From Spirochaetales bacterium (GTDB lineage: Bacteria; Spirochaetota; Spirochaetia; SZUA-6; DRHE01), in assembly GCA_016930895.1 (NCBI GenBank), contig JAFGFV010000393.1:1-12447 (forward strand): a stretch of DNA of 12,447 nucleotides. Reading direction: 5' to 3'. The stretch's first letter is position 1. Every line of letters begins with the position of its first letter. The position numbers were made by a program, and so were the translations under genes. Shown here one piece after another: positions 1 through 6,669 of this stretch. A model generated the notes under the pieces. That model worked only from the letters and a program-made list of their open reading frames with translations, did no database searches and had not been told where the DNA came from.

Positions 1-1
1 G

Positions 2-796
2 CTGGCCCGCAACGCCGCCGACAAGCTCGAGCAGGTCGAGCGGATCATGATCTACATCTACGACGGCATCTGGACCCGGAGGTTCATTCCCTTCTGGTGG
101 TCCCCCGAGACCGCCTTCGGCGACATGGCCTCTGAGCCGGTCAACTACCTGGACGGCAGGTTCGAGATCGTGAAGCCGTACAACGACCCGGTCATGGTCG
201 ACTTCCGGGGGCTGGGACCACGCCGCATGGTCGACCACGAGCACGAGGAGCCGGTGACCTTCGGGCTGCTGGCGGACAAGGCCTTCAAGGGCTGCCGCAA
301 CGTGGGCTTCAAGTACGGCGGCCCCGCCCTGGAGCTGGCGGAGAGCTTCTACAAGATGGGCCTGCTGGGCAAGGAGCCGGTGGAGGTGGGAGGGGTCCAC
401 GTGGCGCCGCTGGAGCTGGTGTGCAAGCTCACTCCTCCCGCGCCGGCGGACCCCGAGTCCATCCGGGAAGCCCTCGCTGAGGGCATGATCCTCGAGGAAG
501 GGGCCGCCCTGGTCCGGGTGGACGGTCGGCTCGAGGGCAAACAGACTCGGATCGACAGCTACATCAACGCCCCCGGGCTCACGGAGAGCTTCGAGAAGCA
601 CGGCGTCACCCACGAGACCTTCCTGACCGGCCAGGCTGCCTTCATGTTCACCCGGCTCCTGGTGAACGGGACCATCCGCCAAACCGGGGTGTTCCCGCCG
701 GAGCTTCTGGACCAGGAGAGCCGCAGCGCTTATCTGGAAGGACTGGCCGGGCTGGGCATCACGGTGGACGAGATCGTGGAGACCCGCCTATACTGA
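2..796 (+). CDS. Saccharopine dehydrogenase-family protein, C-terminal part (5' truncated by the window edge)
   Basis: The reading frame is open from base 2 and continues upstream of the window, so the Met at position 47 is internal and only about 264 C-terminal residues are seen. The resemblance, from memory, is to the C-terminal catalytic/dimerisation region of saccharopine dehydrogenase-like proteins. Supporting stretches are GFKYGGPALELAESFYKMG, a KQTRIDSYINAPGL segment and THETFLTGQAAFMFTRLLV, with the end at VDEIVETRLY. In that family an N-terminal Rossmann domain (off-window here) binds NAD(P) and the C-terminal domain binds the amino-acid substrate. True saccharopine dehydrogenases act in lysine metabolism and carboxynorspermidine dehydrogenases are close relatives, so the substrate cannot be assigned. 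A sulfur carrier gene follows 46 bp downstream in the same direction and may be co-transcribed. Family call fairly secure; function open. Confidence 0.7.
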   Translation: MARNAADKLEQVERIMIYIYDGIWTRRFIPFWWSPETAFGDMASEPVNYLDGRFEIVKPYNDPVMVDFRGLGPRRMVDHEHEEPVTFGLLADKAFKGCRNVGFKYGGPALELAESFYKMGLLGKEPVEVGGVHVAPLELVCKLTPPAPADPESIREALAEGMILEEGAALVRVDGRLEGKQTRIDSYINAPGLTESFEKHGVTHETFLTGQAAFMFTRLLVNGTIRQTGVFPPELLDQESRSAYLEGLAGLGITVDEIVETRLY

Positions 797-842
797 GAGT
801 CCCGAGAGCGGTCGGGGAACCTCGTGAGCTGCAGGAGACGCA

Positions 843-1040
843 ATGATCACGGCCAAGGGCAAACAGCTGGACTGGCACGAGGGCATGACCGTTCAAGAGG
901 TGCTGGAGAGGCTCGGGTACGCCTTTCCCCTGCTCCTCGTGACGGTCAACGGCGAGCTGGTCAAGAAGGCGGCGTGGGAGTCCTTCGCGGTGCCGGACGG
1001 GGCCTCTATCGAAGTGCGGCCCGTCGTGGCCGGGGGCTGA
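843..1040 (+). CDS. ThiS/MoaD-like sulfur carrier protein
   Basis: This is a 65-residue beta-grasp protein ending in VAGG. The C-terminal Gly-Gly is the site that an E1-like enzyme adenylates and converts to a thiocarboxylate, which then donates sulfur in thiazole, molybdopterin/tungstopterin or related syntheses. The features TVQEVLERLGY, LLLVTVNGELV and DGASIEVRPVVAGG match the ThiS/MoaD layout, and the length is typical (about 65-80 residues). The start is supported by AGGAG at 833-837, five bases before the ATG. It follows the saccharopine-dehydrogenase-like gene by 46 bp. No thiazole or molybdopterin biosynthesis gene is visible, so thiS, moaD or a dedicated carrier for a tungsten/molybdenum oxidoreductase all remain possible. 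The last 35 bases overlap the 3' end of the convergent glycosyltransferase gene. Confidence 0.8.
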   Translation: MITAKGKQLDWHEGMTVQEVLERLGYAFPLLLVTVNGELVKKAAWESFAVPDGASIEVRPVVAGG

Positions 1041-2223
1041 GCCTGCGGGAGGCCGCGGGCTTGGCCGGCACCGGACGCGGCTGGTTGCCCTCGAGGACGT
1101 CGTCCAGGAAGCGGGCGATGGCGTAGGCGCCGTTTCCGATCTCCATGGAGGCGTACGCCTCGCGGCAGGCTTCGAGGGCCGGCCCCTCCAGCAGGGCCTG
1201 GACCTTCCGGTTGAGCTTGCGGACACTGCTCCCGACGTAGAAGCCCAGCAGGTTGTCCACCACGTAGCGGATGTTGGGGTTTTCGCTGAGCTGGGCGCTT
1301 TCGAAGAACAGGATCGGCTTTTTGAAGGAGAGCACCTCCCAGGTAGTAGCGGGCCCCGGCTTGATGAAGCAGAAGTCCGAGGCCTGGATCAGCTCGTTCA
1401 GGTTCTCCACGAACCCCAGAGTCACGAGGCGGGTCCGCGTGGTCCCCACTCCGAGCTCGCGGTCGATCTGCTCTTTGAGCTCCTCGTTCTTGCCGGCCAC
1501 GAAGATCACGTTCAGGGGAAGGTCTTCCTTGACCAGGGCTTCGAGCATGCGGTAGGCCGGCCCGATCCCCTCGCTGCCCAGGGTGATCAGCATGGTCCTG
1601 CGCGAGGCCTCCAGCCCCAGCTCCGCCAGGATCTCCGCCGGCCCCCTCCGTACCCGGAGGAAGCTGGGCCGGATCGGATAGGGGAACACGAACAGCTTTT
1701 CCGCGGGGAACCGCGTCTTGAGCAGCTTCTGCCGCGCCCGCTCGGAGGCCACCAGGTAGTAGTCCACCGTCTTGAGGTGCCAGTAGGAATCGAAGTCGAA
1801 GATCTCCGTGAGGTAGTTGACCAGCACCGGGCCGATGCCGTAGCGCCTGCGGATGTGGGCGACCCCCATGGTGTTGAAGTAGTGGGTCGAGAAGAGCAGG
1901 TCCGGTTTCTCGTCGTACAGGTAGCGGATGATGTACTTGGAGAAACGCTCCAGGAACAGCTTGTAGAAGTTCACGTTGACCGGCCCGGTGATGAAGTCGA
2001 AGGCCTGGATGCCCTTGGTCAGGTCCGGGTGCGAGAGCAGGTACTTCCAGGCGCGCTTGTGCATCTGGTCCAGCTCGGTGCAGCCCAGGTCCTTCATGAA
2101 GTCCAGCACCCGCAGCTCGTACCTGCCCGGGAACAGCTCCTCCAGGGCCTCTCTCACCGCCAGGGCGGGGCTGCGATGCCCGCCCCCGGCCTCGATCATG
2201 GCGAAGTGGATCTTCTTGTTCAT
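1006..2223 (-). CDS. GT28 / MGDG synthase-type glycosyltransferase
   Basis: This 405-residue protein is organised like the monogalactosyldiacylglycerol synthase / processive diacylglycerol glucosyltransferase family, which is related to MurG. The N-terminal acceptor domain (about residues 5-190) carries the Gly loop EAGGGHRSPA (11-20), STHYFNTMGVAHIRRRYG and FDFDSYWHLKTVDYYLVASE. The C-terminal nucleotide-sugar domain (about 208-345) carries LITLGSEGIG (212-221) and KPGPATTWEVLSFKKPILFF (288-307), the place where the family has its PGG(L/I)T-type donor loop. No signal peptide is seen, so it is probably a peripheral inner-face membrane enzyme that transfers a sugar from a nucleotide sugar to a lipid; donor and acceptor are unknown. 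AGGA at 2230-2233 (minus strand), six bases before the ATG, supports the start. The last 26 residues are Pro/Arg/Ala-rich, lie outside the fold and partly overlap the convergent ThiS-like gene. Confidence 0.8.
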   Translation of the reverse strand: MNKKIHFAMIEAGGGHRSPALAVREALEELFPGRYELRVLDFMKDLGCTELDQMHKRAWKYLLSHPDLTKGIQAFDFITGPVNVNFYKLFLERFSKYIIRYLYDEKPDLLFSTHYFNTMGVAHIRRRYGIGPVLVNYLTEIFDFDSYWHLKTVDYYLVASERARQKLLKTRFPAEKLFVFPYPIRPSFLRVRRGPAEILAELGLEASRRTMLITLGSEGIGPAYRMLEALVKEDLPLNVIFVAGKNEELKEQIDRELGVGTTRTRLVTLGFVENLNELIQASDFCFIKPGPATTWEVLSFKKPILFFESAQLSENPNIRYVVDNLLGFYVGSSVRKLNRKVQALLEGPALEACREAYASMEIGNGAYAIARFLDDVLEGNQPRPVPAKPAASRRLSPRPRRAALR

Positions 2224-2268
2224 CCTCGATCCTGTCGCTCCGGTTGGCCGTGTCGGCCCGACTCCATC

Positions 2269-2298
2269 AATATACTCTCTGAGGCGGGTTCATTTCAA
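2269..2298 (-). promoter_or_regulatory. Sigma70-type promoter of the glycosyltransferase gene
   Basis: On the minus strand, TTGAAA (2298-2293) and TATATT (2274-2269) are separated by 18 bp, each one base from consensus. Transcription would start near 2262, about 38 bases before the ATG at 2223, leaving room for the AGGA ribosome site. The A/T-rich island stands out against the GC-rich surroundings. Predicted by eye. Confidence 0.55.
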
Positions 2299-2317
2299 AG
2301 AAGTTTCCCACTATACT
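2289..2317 (+). promoter_or_regulatory. Candidate promoter of the HAD phosphatase gene
   Basis: TATACT at 2312-2317 is a good -10 box. TTCATT at 2289-2294, 17 bp upstream, is a weak -35 box. Start of transcription near 2324 would give a leader of about 55 bases to the GTG at 2379. It would also exclude translation from the upstream in-frame GTG at 2322. The -35 box overlaps the -35 box of the divergent glycosyltransferase promoter. Confidence 0.4.
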
Positions 2318-2378
2318 TCGGGTGCCGCGGATGGCGGCTGCTGCGAGCCGGGAAGTCGGCCGGAGCGAGGGGGAGAGC

Positions 2379-3392
2379 GTGTATCGAGCCATGGTGGTGA
2401 CCGACCTGGACGGCACCCTGTTTCAGAGACAGCACCGGGTGAGCCAGGCCAACGTGCGGACCCTTCACCGCCTGGGTGAGAGGGGGATCCTGCGGGTCAT
2501 CGCAACCGGACGAAACCTCTACTCGGCCCGCAAGGTCCTCGATCCGGGCTTTCCGGTCGATTTCCTGATCTTCTCGACCGGGGCCGGGGTCATGGACTGG
2601 CGCGCTCAGCGCCTGATCCGCTCCGTCTCCATGAGACCCCGGGGGCTTCGACGGGCCTTTCACCTGCTCCGCAGGCTCCGGGCCGATTTCATGGTGCACC
2701 GCCCGGTCCCGGTCAACCATTACTTCGTGTACTTCTATTCCGGAAGAGAAAACCCCGATTTTCACGCCCGCCTCGGGATCTACCGGGAGTTCGCCACTCC
2801 GGGGCAGGACGGGATGCTGCCGATGCGCCGGGCCTCCCAGCTCCTGGCCGTCGAGCCGGTCCGGGCCTCTGCGGGGCCCACCCCGCCCGGCGCCCCTGCC
2901 GGGGAGCCTTCCCCCGCGGACGCGCTCCCCTGCGACGGCCCGTCGGCGACCGGGGAACCTGCCCCCGAATGGGACCCGGTCCGGCCCGCCGGTCCGCCTC
3001 CGTGTCCCCTCTTCGAGCTGCTGCGCCGGAACCTGCGGGGACTGAACGTCGTGCGCACCACCTCGCCGCTGGACGGCCGATCGCGTTGGATCGAGGTGTT
3101 CCCGCCGCAGGTCCTCAAGTCGCTGGCCGCCGCCTGGCTCGCCGAACGCCTGCGGATCGACCGGGGAGCGGTCCTGGCTCTCGGCAATGACTTCAACGAT
3201 CTGGACTTGCTCGAATGGGCCCCCCACGGGTACCTCGTCGGAGGGGCCGCGCCGGAGTTGCTCGAGCGTTTCCCGCAGGTATGCACCGGGGGGGAGGAAG
3301 ACTTCAGCGCGGCGGTGGACCGATGGGAGCGGGAGGTTCTGGGCCCCGGCTGGGGGTTCGGGTACTCGGGCGCGCCTGCCGCTGGCTCTTGA
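2379..3392 (+). CDS. Cof-type HAD-superfamily phosphatase with a Pro/Ala-rich insert
   Basis: This 337-residue protein has the HAD motifs in order. Motif I is TDLDGTLF with the nucleophile Asp9 and acid/base Asp11. Motif II is IATGR (41-45). Motif III is Lys247 in PPQVLKSLAAAWL, and motif IV is GNDFNDLDLLEW (269-280), where the usual GD pair reads Gly-Asn-Asp. A Cof-like (C2) cap lies between motifs II and III, consistent with cytosolic dephosphorylation of a small phosphorylated metabolite; the substrate is unknown. Residues about 158-210 form a Pro/Ala/Gly-rich stretch that looks unstructured and interrupts the cap. The GTG start at 2379 is chosen because the purine-rich AGGGGGAG (2368-2375) precedes it and the catalytic motif begins eight residues later. 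The in-frame GTG at 2322 would fall before the predicted transcript start. The 3' end overlaps the convergent DUF4416 gene by 89 bp. Confidence 0.8.
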   Translation: MYRAMVVTDLDGTLFQRQHRVSQANVRTLHRLGERGILRVIATGRNLYSARKVLDPGFPVDFLIFSTGAGVMDWRAQRLIRSVSMRPRGLRRAFHLLRRLRADFMVHRPVPVNHYFVYFYSGRENPDFHARLGIYREFATPGQDGMLPMRRASQLLAVEPVRASAGPTPPGAPAGEPSPADALPCDGPSATGEPAPEWDPVRPAGPPPCPLFELLRRNLRGLNVVRTTSPLDGRSRWIEVFPPQVLKSLAAAWLAERLRIDRGAVLALGNDFNDLDLLEWAPHGYLVGGAAPELLERFPQVCTGGEEDFSAAVDRWEREVLGPGWGFGYSGAPAAGS

Positions 3393-3915
3393 ACAGGCCT
3401 CGAATCTCGAGAAGTACCCCGCGCACTTCCTCGCTGCGGTAATCCGGGTAGGTCCAGGGTACCGGCCGAAAAGCGGGACGCCGGTACTGGAGGGTGATCT
3501 CGCCGAAGATCCCCTCGGCGAGAGGAATGCGGTGGGAGCTGTCCTTGGTGGAGGCCAGGACCAGGCGGCTCAGGGAGAGCAGCCCCGGGTCCAGGTTGAC
3601 CGTGCGGGGCCCCGCTTCGTGCCCGCGCAGCTCGTCCTCGAGGGCGTTCGTGGTGATCTTGATCCGGGCCAGGGCCTGGGGGTCGACGAGGGTCCTGAAG
3701 GCCACGAACCGCCGTGCCAGCGGCGCGCCCAGCTCCGCGTCGTAGTAGCGGGTGAAGCCGAAGGGAAGCTCGCGGCTGCTGTAGTCGATGGGTCCGAAGC
3801 GCTGCTCCAGGAGCTCCCGCAACTGCTCCCACCACCCCGGGCGAGCCAGGACCCTTCTGGAGGCCAGGACCGCGACGACGAGCTTTTCCGCTTCGAAAGG
3901 TCTGGCCTGTCCCAT
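3304..3915 (-). CDS. DUF4416 family protein
   Basis: The 203-residue product resembles the uncharacterised DUF4416 family. Recognisable features are an early KLVVAVLAS strand (11-19), QRFGPIDYSSRELPFGFTRY (38-57), TVNLDPGLLSLSRLVLASTK (105-124), SSHRIPLAEGIFGEITLQYR (126-145) and WTYPDYRSEE (154-163). No biochemical function is established as far as I know, and no signal peptide or membrane segment is visible. It starts 28 bp after the stop of the DAHP synthase-prephenate dehydratase gene with no obvious ribosome site, so it is probably the distal gene of that operon and may depend on translational coupling. The final 25 or so residues are Pro/Arg-rich, lie beyond the family core, and are encoded antisense to the end of the HAD gene. 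Confidence 0.8.
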   Translation of the reverse strand: MGQARPFEAEKLVVAVLASRRVLARPGWWEQLRELLEQRFGPIDYSSRELPFGFTRYYDAELGAPLARRFVAFRTLVDPQALARIKITTNALEDELRGHEAGPRTVNLDPGLLSLSRLVLASTKDSSHRIPLAEGIFGEITLQYRRPAFRPVPWTYPDYRSEEVRGVLLEIRGLFKSQRQARPSTRTPSRGPEPPAPIGPPPR

Positions 3916-3943
3916 GGGCGAGAGCGCGACCGCAGCTCCCGGC

Positions 3944-5872
3944 TCAAACCGCGTACAGACCGAGCACGCGCAGCTCCTCGGTGGCCTTCCGCAGCTCCTC
4001 CAGCGCGGGTTCGAAGTCCCGCCGGTCCTTGGGTATGTCCACGTCCACGTAGAACATTTCCTGCCAGGGCCTGCTCGGGATCGGGCGGGATTCCAGCTTG
4101 ACCATGTTGATGCTCCGCTCGGCCAGGATCCTGAGTGCCTGATAGAGCGAGCCGGGAGAGTTGGCGGTCGAGAATACCAGCGAGGCCCGGGTGGGTTCCT
4201 TGACCTGGGACAGCTCCTCCCGGGCGATGATCACGAAGCGGGTGTAGTTGCGGCTGTTGGTCTCGATTCCCTCCTTCAGGACCTTCATGCGGTGGGCGGC
4301 CGCCGCCTGGAGGCTGGCGATGGCCGCGTTCTCCGGCGTCCCCAGGGCGGCGACGTGGGCCACGGAGCCGGCGGTGTCGTAGAAGGGGAGCTTCTCCCAG
4401 TGCGGGAAGCCTTCTAGAAAACGCGCGCACTGCGAAAGGCCCTGTGGATGAGAATACACCCGGCGGATGGTGCCGAGCTCCGCCGCCGGGGTGGCGATCA
4501 GGTTGTGGATGATCCGGATGATCTTCTCCCCCACGATGCGGATGTCCGGATACTGCAAGAGCAGGTCGTAGTTCTCGTGGATCGACCCGGTCAGGGTGTT
4601 CTCGATGGGGATCATGCCGTAGTGGACCCGCCCTTCGAGCACCGCATCGAAGACCGCGCGGAATTCAGACAGGGCTACCGCTTCGACCCCTTCGGGGAAG
4701 TACCGCCGCAGGGCGTTCTCACTGAAAGCACCTGCCTCCCCCTGGTAGCCGACCCTGATCCCGGCCCCCGGAGCGTCGGCGCCTCCGCGGGACGCGCGCC
4801 CGGCGGCGTCCCTCCCGGTCCCGAGTCTCGGCGACTGGAACAGGGCCTTCTCGGGCAGGCGCGAGAGCTCCTTGCTGAGCACCGGCGCCAGCGCCTCGAT
4901 GTCCCGCATCAGCTTCTCGAACTGCTCGGGGTACAGGGACTGGGGCCCGTCCGAGCGGGCGTGGTCGGGATCATGGTGAACCTCCACCGTGACCCCGTCG
5001 GCCCCGGCGGCCACCGCGGCGAGGGCCATGGGCAGGACCTTCTCCCGGATGCCCGTCCCGTGGCTCGGGTCCAGGAAGATCGGCAGGTGACTCAGTTTCT
5101 TGACGACCGGGATCGCCGAGATGTCCAGGGTATTGCGGGTGTAGGTCTCGAAGGTCCGGATGCCGCGCTCGCAGAGAATGACGGACTCGGTGCCGTGCGC
5201 CAGCAGGTACTCCGCCGACATCAGGAGCTCCTGGATCGTCGCCGCCGGGCCCCGTTTCAGGAGGACCGGCTTGCCCAGGGCGCCGATGCGCTTGAGAAGC
5301 TCGAAGTTCTGCATGTTCCGGGCCCCGACCTGGAGGATGTCGACCATGTCCCGGAACAGCTCGACGTGCTCCGGCGAGACGATCTCGGAGATCACCGGCA
5401 TGCCCGTCGCCTCGCCGGCCTCCTTGAGGTAGCGCAGGCCCTCCTCCCCGAGACCCTGGAAGGCGTAGGGAGAGGTGCGGGGCTTGTACGCCCCGCCGCG
5501 CAGAACAACGGCCCCGGACTCCTGGACCCGGCGTGCCACCTCGAGGATCTGCTCGCGGGATTCCACGGCGCACGGGCCGGCGATCACGGCAATGCGGGGC
5601 CCCCCGATCTTGATGGGCCCCACCGCCACGGTGGTGTCCTCCCTCTGGTACTCCCGGGAGGCCATCTTGTACGGCTTGGTGATCGGGATGACCCGGGCCA
5701 CTCCCGACAGGAGCTCGACCTCCCGCACGTCGAGGGGGATGATGCCCACGGCGCCAAGGACGGTTTCCTCTTCCCCCTGGATCTCGCGAACCCGAAAGCC
5801 CCGGTGCTCCAGGAAGGAGACAATCTCCTGCTTGTCCCGGTCCTTGATGCCGTGCTCCAGGACGACGATCAT
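3944..5872 (-). CDS. Fused DAHP synthase (type I-beta) - prephenate dehydratase - ACT protein
   Basis: A 642-residue fusion. Residues 1-80 resemble the ferredoxin-like regulatory domain of type I-beta DAHP synthases. Residues about 90-335 form the barrel that condenses phosphoenolpyruvate with erythrose 4-phosphate. Its likely metal ligands are Cys101 (AGPCAVES), His271 (DPSHGTG), Glu297 and Asp308, nearly the spacing of the Thermotoga enzyme as I recall it; LRGGAYKPRTSP (124-135) and LLKRGPAA (204-211) are also conserved. After a 35-residue Gly/Ala/Arg linker, prephenate dehydratase spans about 372-550: YQGEAGAFSENAL, PIENTLTGSI (422-431), YSHPQGLSQC (473-482), DTAGSV, and the catalytic TRF at 544-546. 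The ACT domain (about 563-642) has GSLYQAL and ESRP, the Phe-binding signatures of PheA. No chorismate mutase domain is present. The ATG at 5872 sits directly at the fold start but has a weak ribosome site. The gene lies 43 bp after the lytic transglycosylase gene. The two enzyme identities are secure; joint regulation is inference. Confidence 0.93.
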   Translation of the reverse strand: MIVVLEHGIKDRDKQEIVSFLEHRGFRVREIQGEEETVLGAVGIIPLDVREVELLSGVARVIPITKPYKMASREYQREDTTVAVGPIKIGGPRIAVIAGPCAVESREQILEVARRVQESGAVVLRGGAYKPRTSPYAFQGLGEEGLRYLKEAGEATGMPVISEIVSPEHVELFRDMVDILQVGARNMQNFELLKRIGALGKPVLLKRGPAATIQELLMSAEYLLAHGTESVILCERGIRTFETYTRNTLDISAIPVVKKLSHLPIFLDPSHGTGIREKVLPMALAAVAAGADGVTVEVHHDPDHARSDGPQSLYPEQFEKLMRDIEALAPVLSKELSRLPEKALFQSPRLGTGRDAAGRASRGGADAPGAGIRVGYQGEAGAFSENALRRYFPEGVEAVALSEFRAVFDAVLEGRVHYGMIPIENTLTGSIHENYDLLLQYPDIRIVGEKIIRIIHNLIATPAAELGTIRRVYSHPQGLSQCARFLEGFPHWEKLPFYDTAGSVAHVAALGTPENAAIASLQAAAAHRMKVLKEGIETNSRNYTRFVIIAREELSQVKEPTRASLVFSTANSPGSLYQALRILAERSINMVKLESRPIPSRPWQEMFYVDVDIPKDRRDFEPALEELRKATEELRVLGLYAV

Positions 5873-5915
5873 GGGCAATGCTAGCGTCGCCGGGCCCGGG
5901 CTGTCAAGGCGGGTG

Positions 5916-6608
5916 TCAGGAATCCCCGGCGGGGCGCATGGCCGCGGCGATCCTGCCGGGGTCCCCGAGCATCGCCTCGAAGGAACGCTCCAGCTCTTCC
6001 CGGTATTCCACGATCTTGGCGACGTGGTTGAGCGTGCTGTACGGCGTGCCCCGGCGCACCCGGGTGGTCCCCGCGTTGTACATGGCCAGGGCCACGATCT
6101 CGGTCTTGCCTTCCTCGAGGCAGAAGCGCAGGTGGGCGAGCCCATGGCGGGAGTTGATCTCGGGGCTGTAGACCTGCTCCTCGCTCAGATTGGCGAAGGT
6201 CCTCGAGTTCAGCTGGAACAGCCCGCGGTCGATGGAGCCGGAGTTGCGGTTGACTGCGTGCACCTTGAAGGAGCTCTCGCCCCACGCCAGGGCGAAAGCC
6301 AGGGGCAGCGGGATGTCGTAAGCGTCCGCGGCGGCGAGGATCGCCCGGCTGATCCGCTCGTTGCCGGTGGCCTGGAGATAGAAGGACTCCACGAGAGGGC
6401 GGCTGTACGGGATGCGGTACAGGTACAGTCCAGGGTCCTCGTCGCGGGCGCGCTGCGCCATGAGCAGTGAGATCTTTTCGACCGTCCCGGACAAGGAGGA
6501 GATATCCTGCCGCCGGGGCCCTCCCTCCGTGCACCCTACCAGGTTCAAGCTGATCATCGACAGCAGCCCTGCCGCCGCGAGCGTCAGGACCGCCCGTGAC
6601 TTTTTCAT
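5916..6608 (-). CDS. Lytic transglycosylase, SLT domain, predicted lipoprotein
   Basis: This 230-residue protein begins with a lipoprotein signal peptide: MKKSR, a hydrophobic stretch, and the lipobox LVGC with Cys26 as the lipidated residue. An SLT-type catalytic domain covers about residues 85-205: WGESSF with the catalytic Glu111, GLFQLN (129-134), YSPEINSRHGLAHLRF and ALAMYNAG (173-180). Such enzymes cleave peptidoglycan glycan strands to 1,6-anhydro products. The protein should sit in the periplasm anchored to a membrane, and Asp is not at +2 after the Cys, which favours the outer membrane by the E. coli rule. A GGAG lies about nine bases before the ATG. It is the first gene of an apparent three-gene minus-strand run with the aromatic biosynthesis fusion and DUF4416; I see no functional reason for that grouping. 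Confidence 0.87.
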   Translation of the reverse strand: MKKSRAVLTLAAAGLLSMISLNLVGCTEGGPRRQDISSLSGTVEKISLLMAQRARDEDPGLYLYRIPYSRPLVESFYLQATGNERISRAILAAADAYDIPLPLAFALAWGESSFKVHAVNRNSGSIDRGLFQLNSRTFANLSEEQVYSPEINSRHGLAHLRFCLEEGKTEIVALAMYNAGTTRVRRGTPYSTLNHVAKIVEYREELERSFEAMLGDPGRIAAAMRPAGDS

Positions 6609-6643
6609 CGCGCCTACTCCAGCGATTTGATGTCGGTAGGAAG

Positions 6644-6649
6644 AATATA
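6644..6649 (-). promoter_or_regulatory. Candidate -10 box upstream of the lytic transglycosylase
   Basis: TATATT on the minus strand lies in a short A/T-rich patch between the diguanylate cyclase stop and the transglycosylase ATG. Transcription would begin near 6637, giving a leader of about 28 bases that includes the GGAG. No convincing -35 box is found at 16-18 bp. It would drive the transglycosylase / aroF-pheA / DUF4416 run independently of the cyclase gene. Confidence 0.35.
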
Positions 6650-6669
6650 GTGATATCCGGCGCGCAAGG

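Noticed and set aside
800..817. Hairpin CCCGA/TCGGG between the saccharopine-dehydrogenase-like and ThiS-like genes as a terminator.
   Set aside because: The stem is only five to six base pairs with no T-tract, and a good ribosome site for the next gene follows closely.
2295..3227. A 310-codon minus-strand open frame over the HAD gene and its promoter region.
   Set aside because: It is antisense to intact HAD motifs, has biased composition, and would run through the divergent promoter region.
3944..5872. The possibility that the DAHP synthase-PheA fusion is an assembly or frameshift artefact.
   Set aside because: Both halves and the linker are in one frame with consistent codon use, all key residues are intact, and a single indel could not join them without disturbing one half. 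Read-level confirmation would still be useful.
4448..5884. A 478-codon plus-strand open frame over the DAHP synthase-prephenate dehydratase gene.
   Set aside because: It is a shadow of the minus-strand gene, with His/Asp/Gly/Leu-biased composition and no family resemblance. The opposite strand carries full catalytic motifs.
5873..6145. A 91-residue N-terminal extension of the DAHP synthase fusion, in frame upstream of 5872.
   Set aside because: It overlaps the lytic transglycosylase coding region, is low-complexity Arg/Pro/Ser, and the type I-beta fold begins exactly at the Met at 5872.
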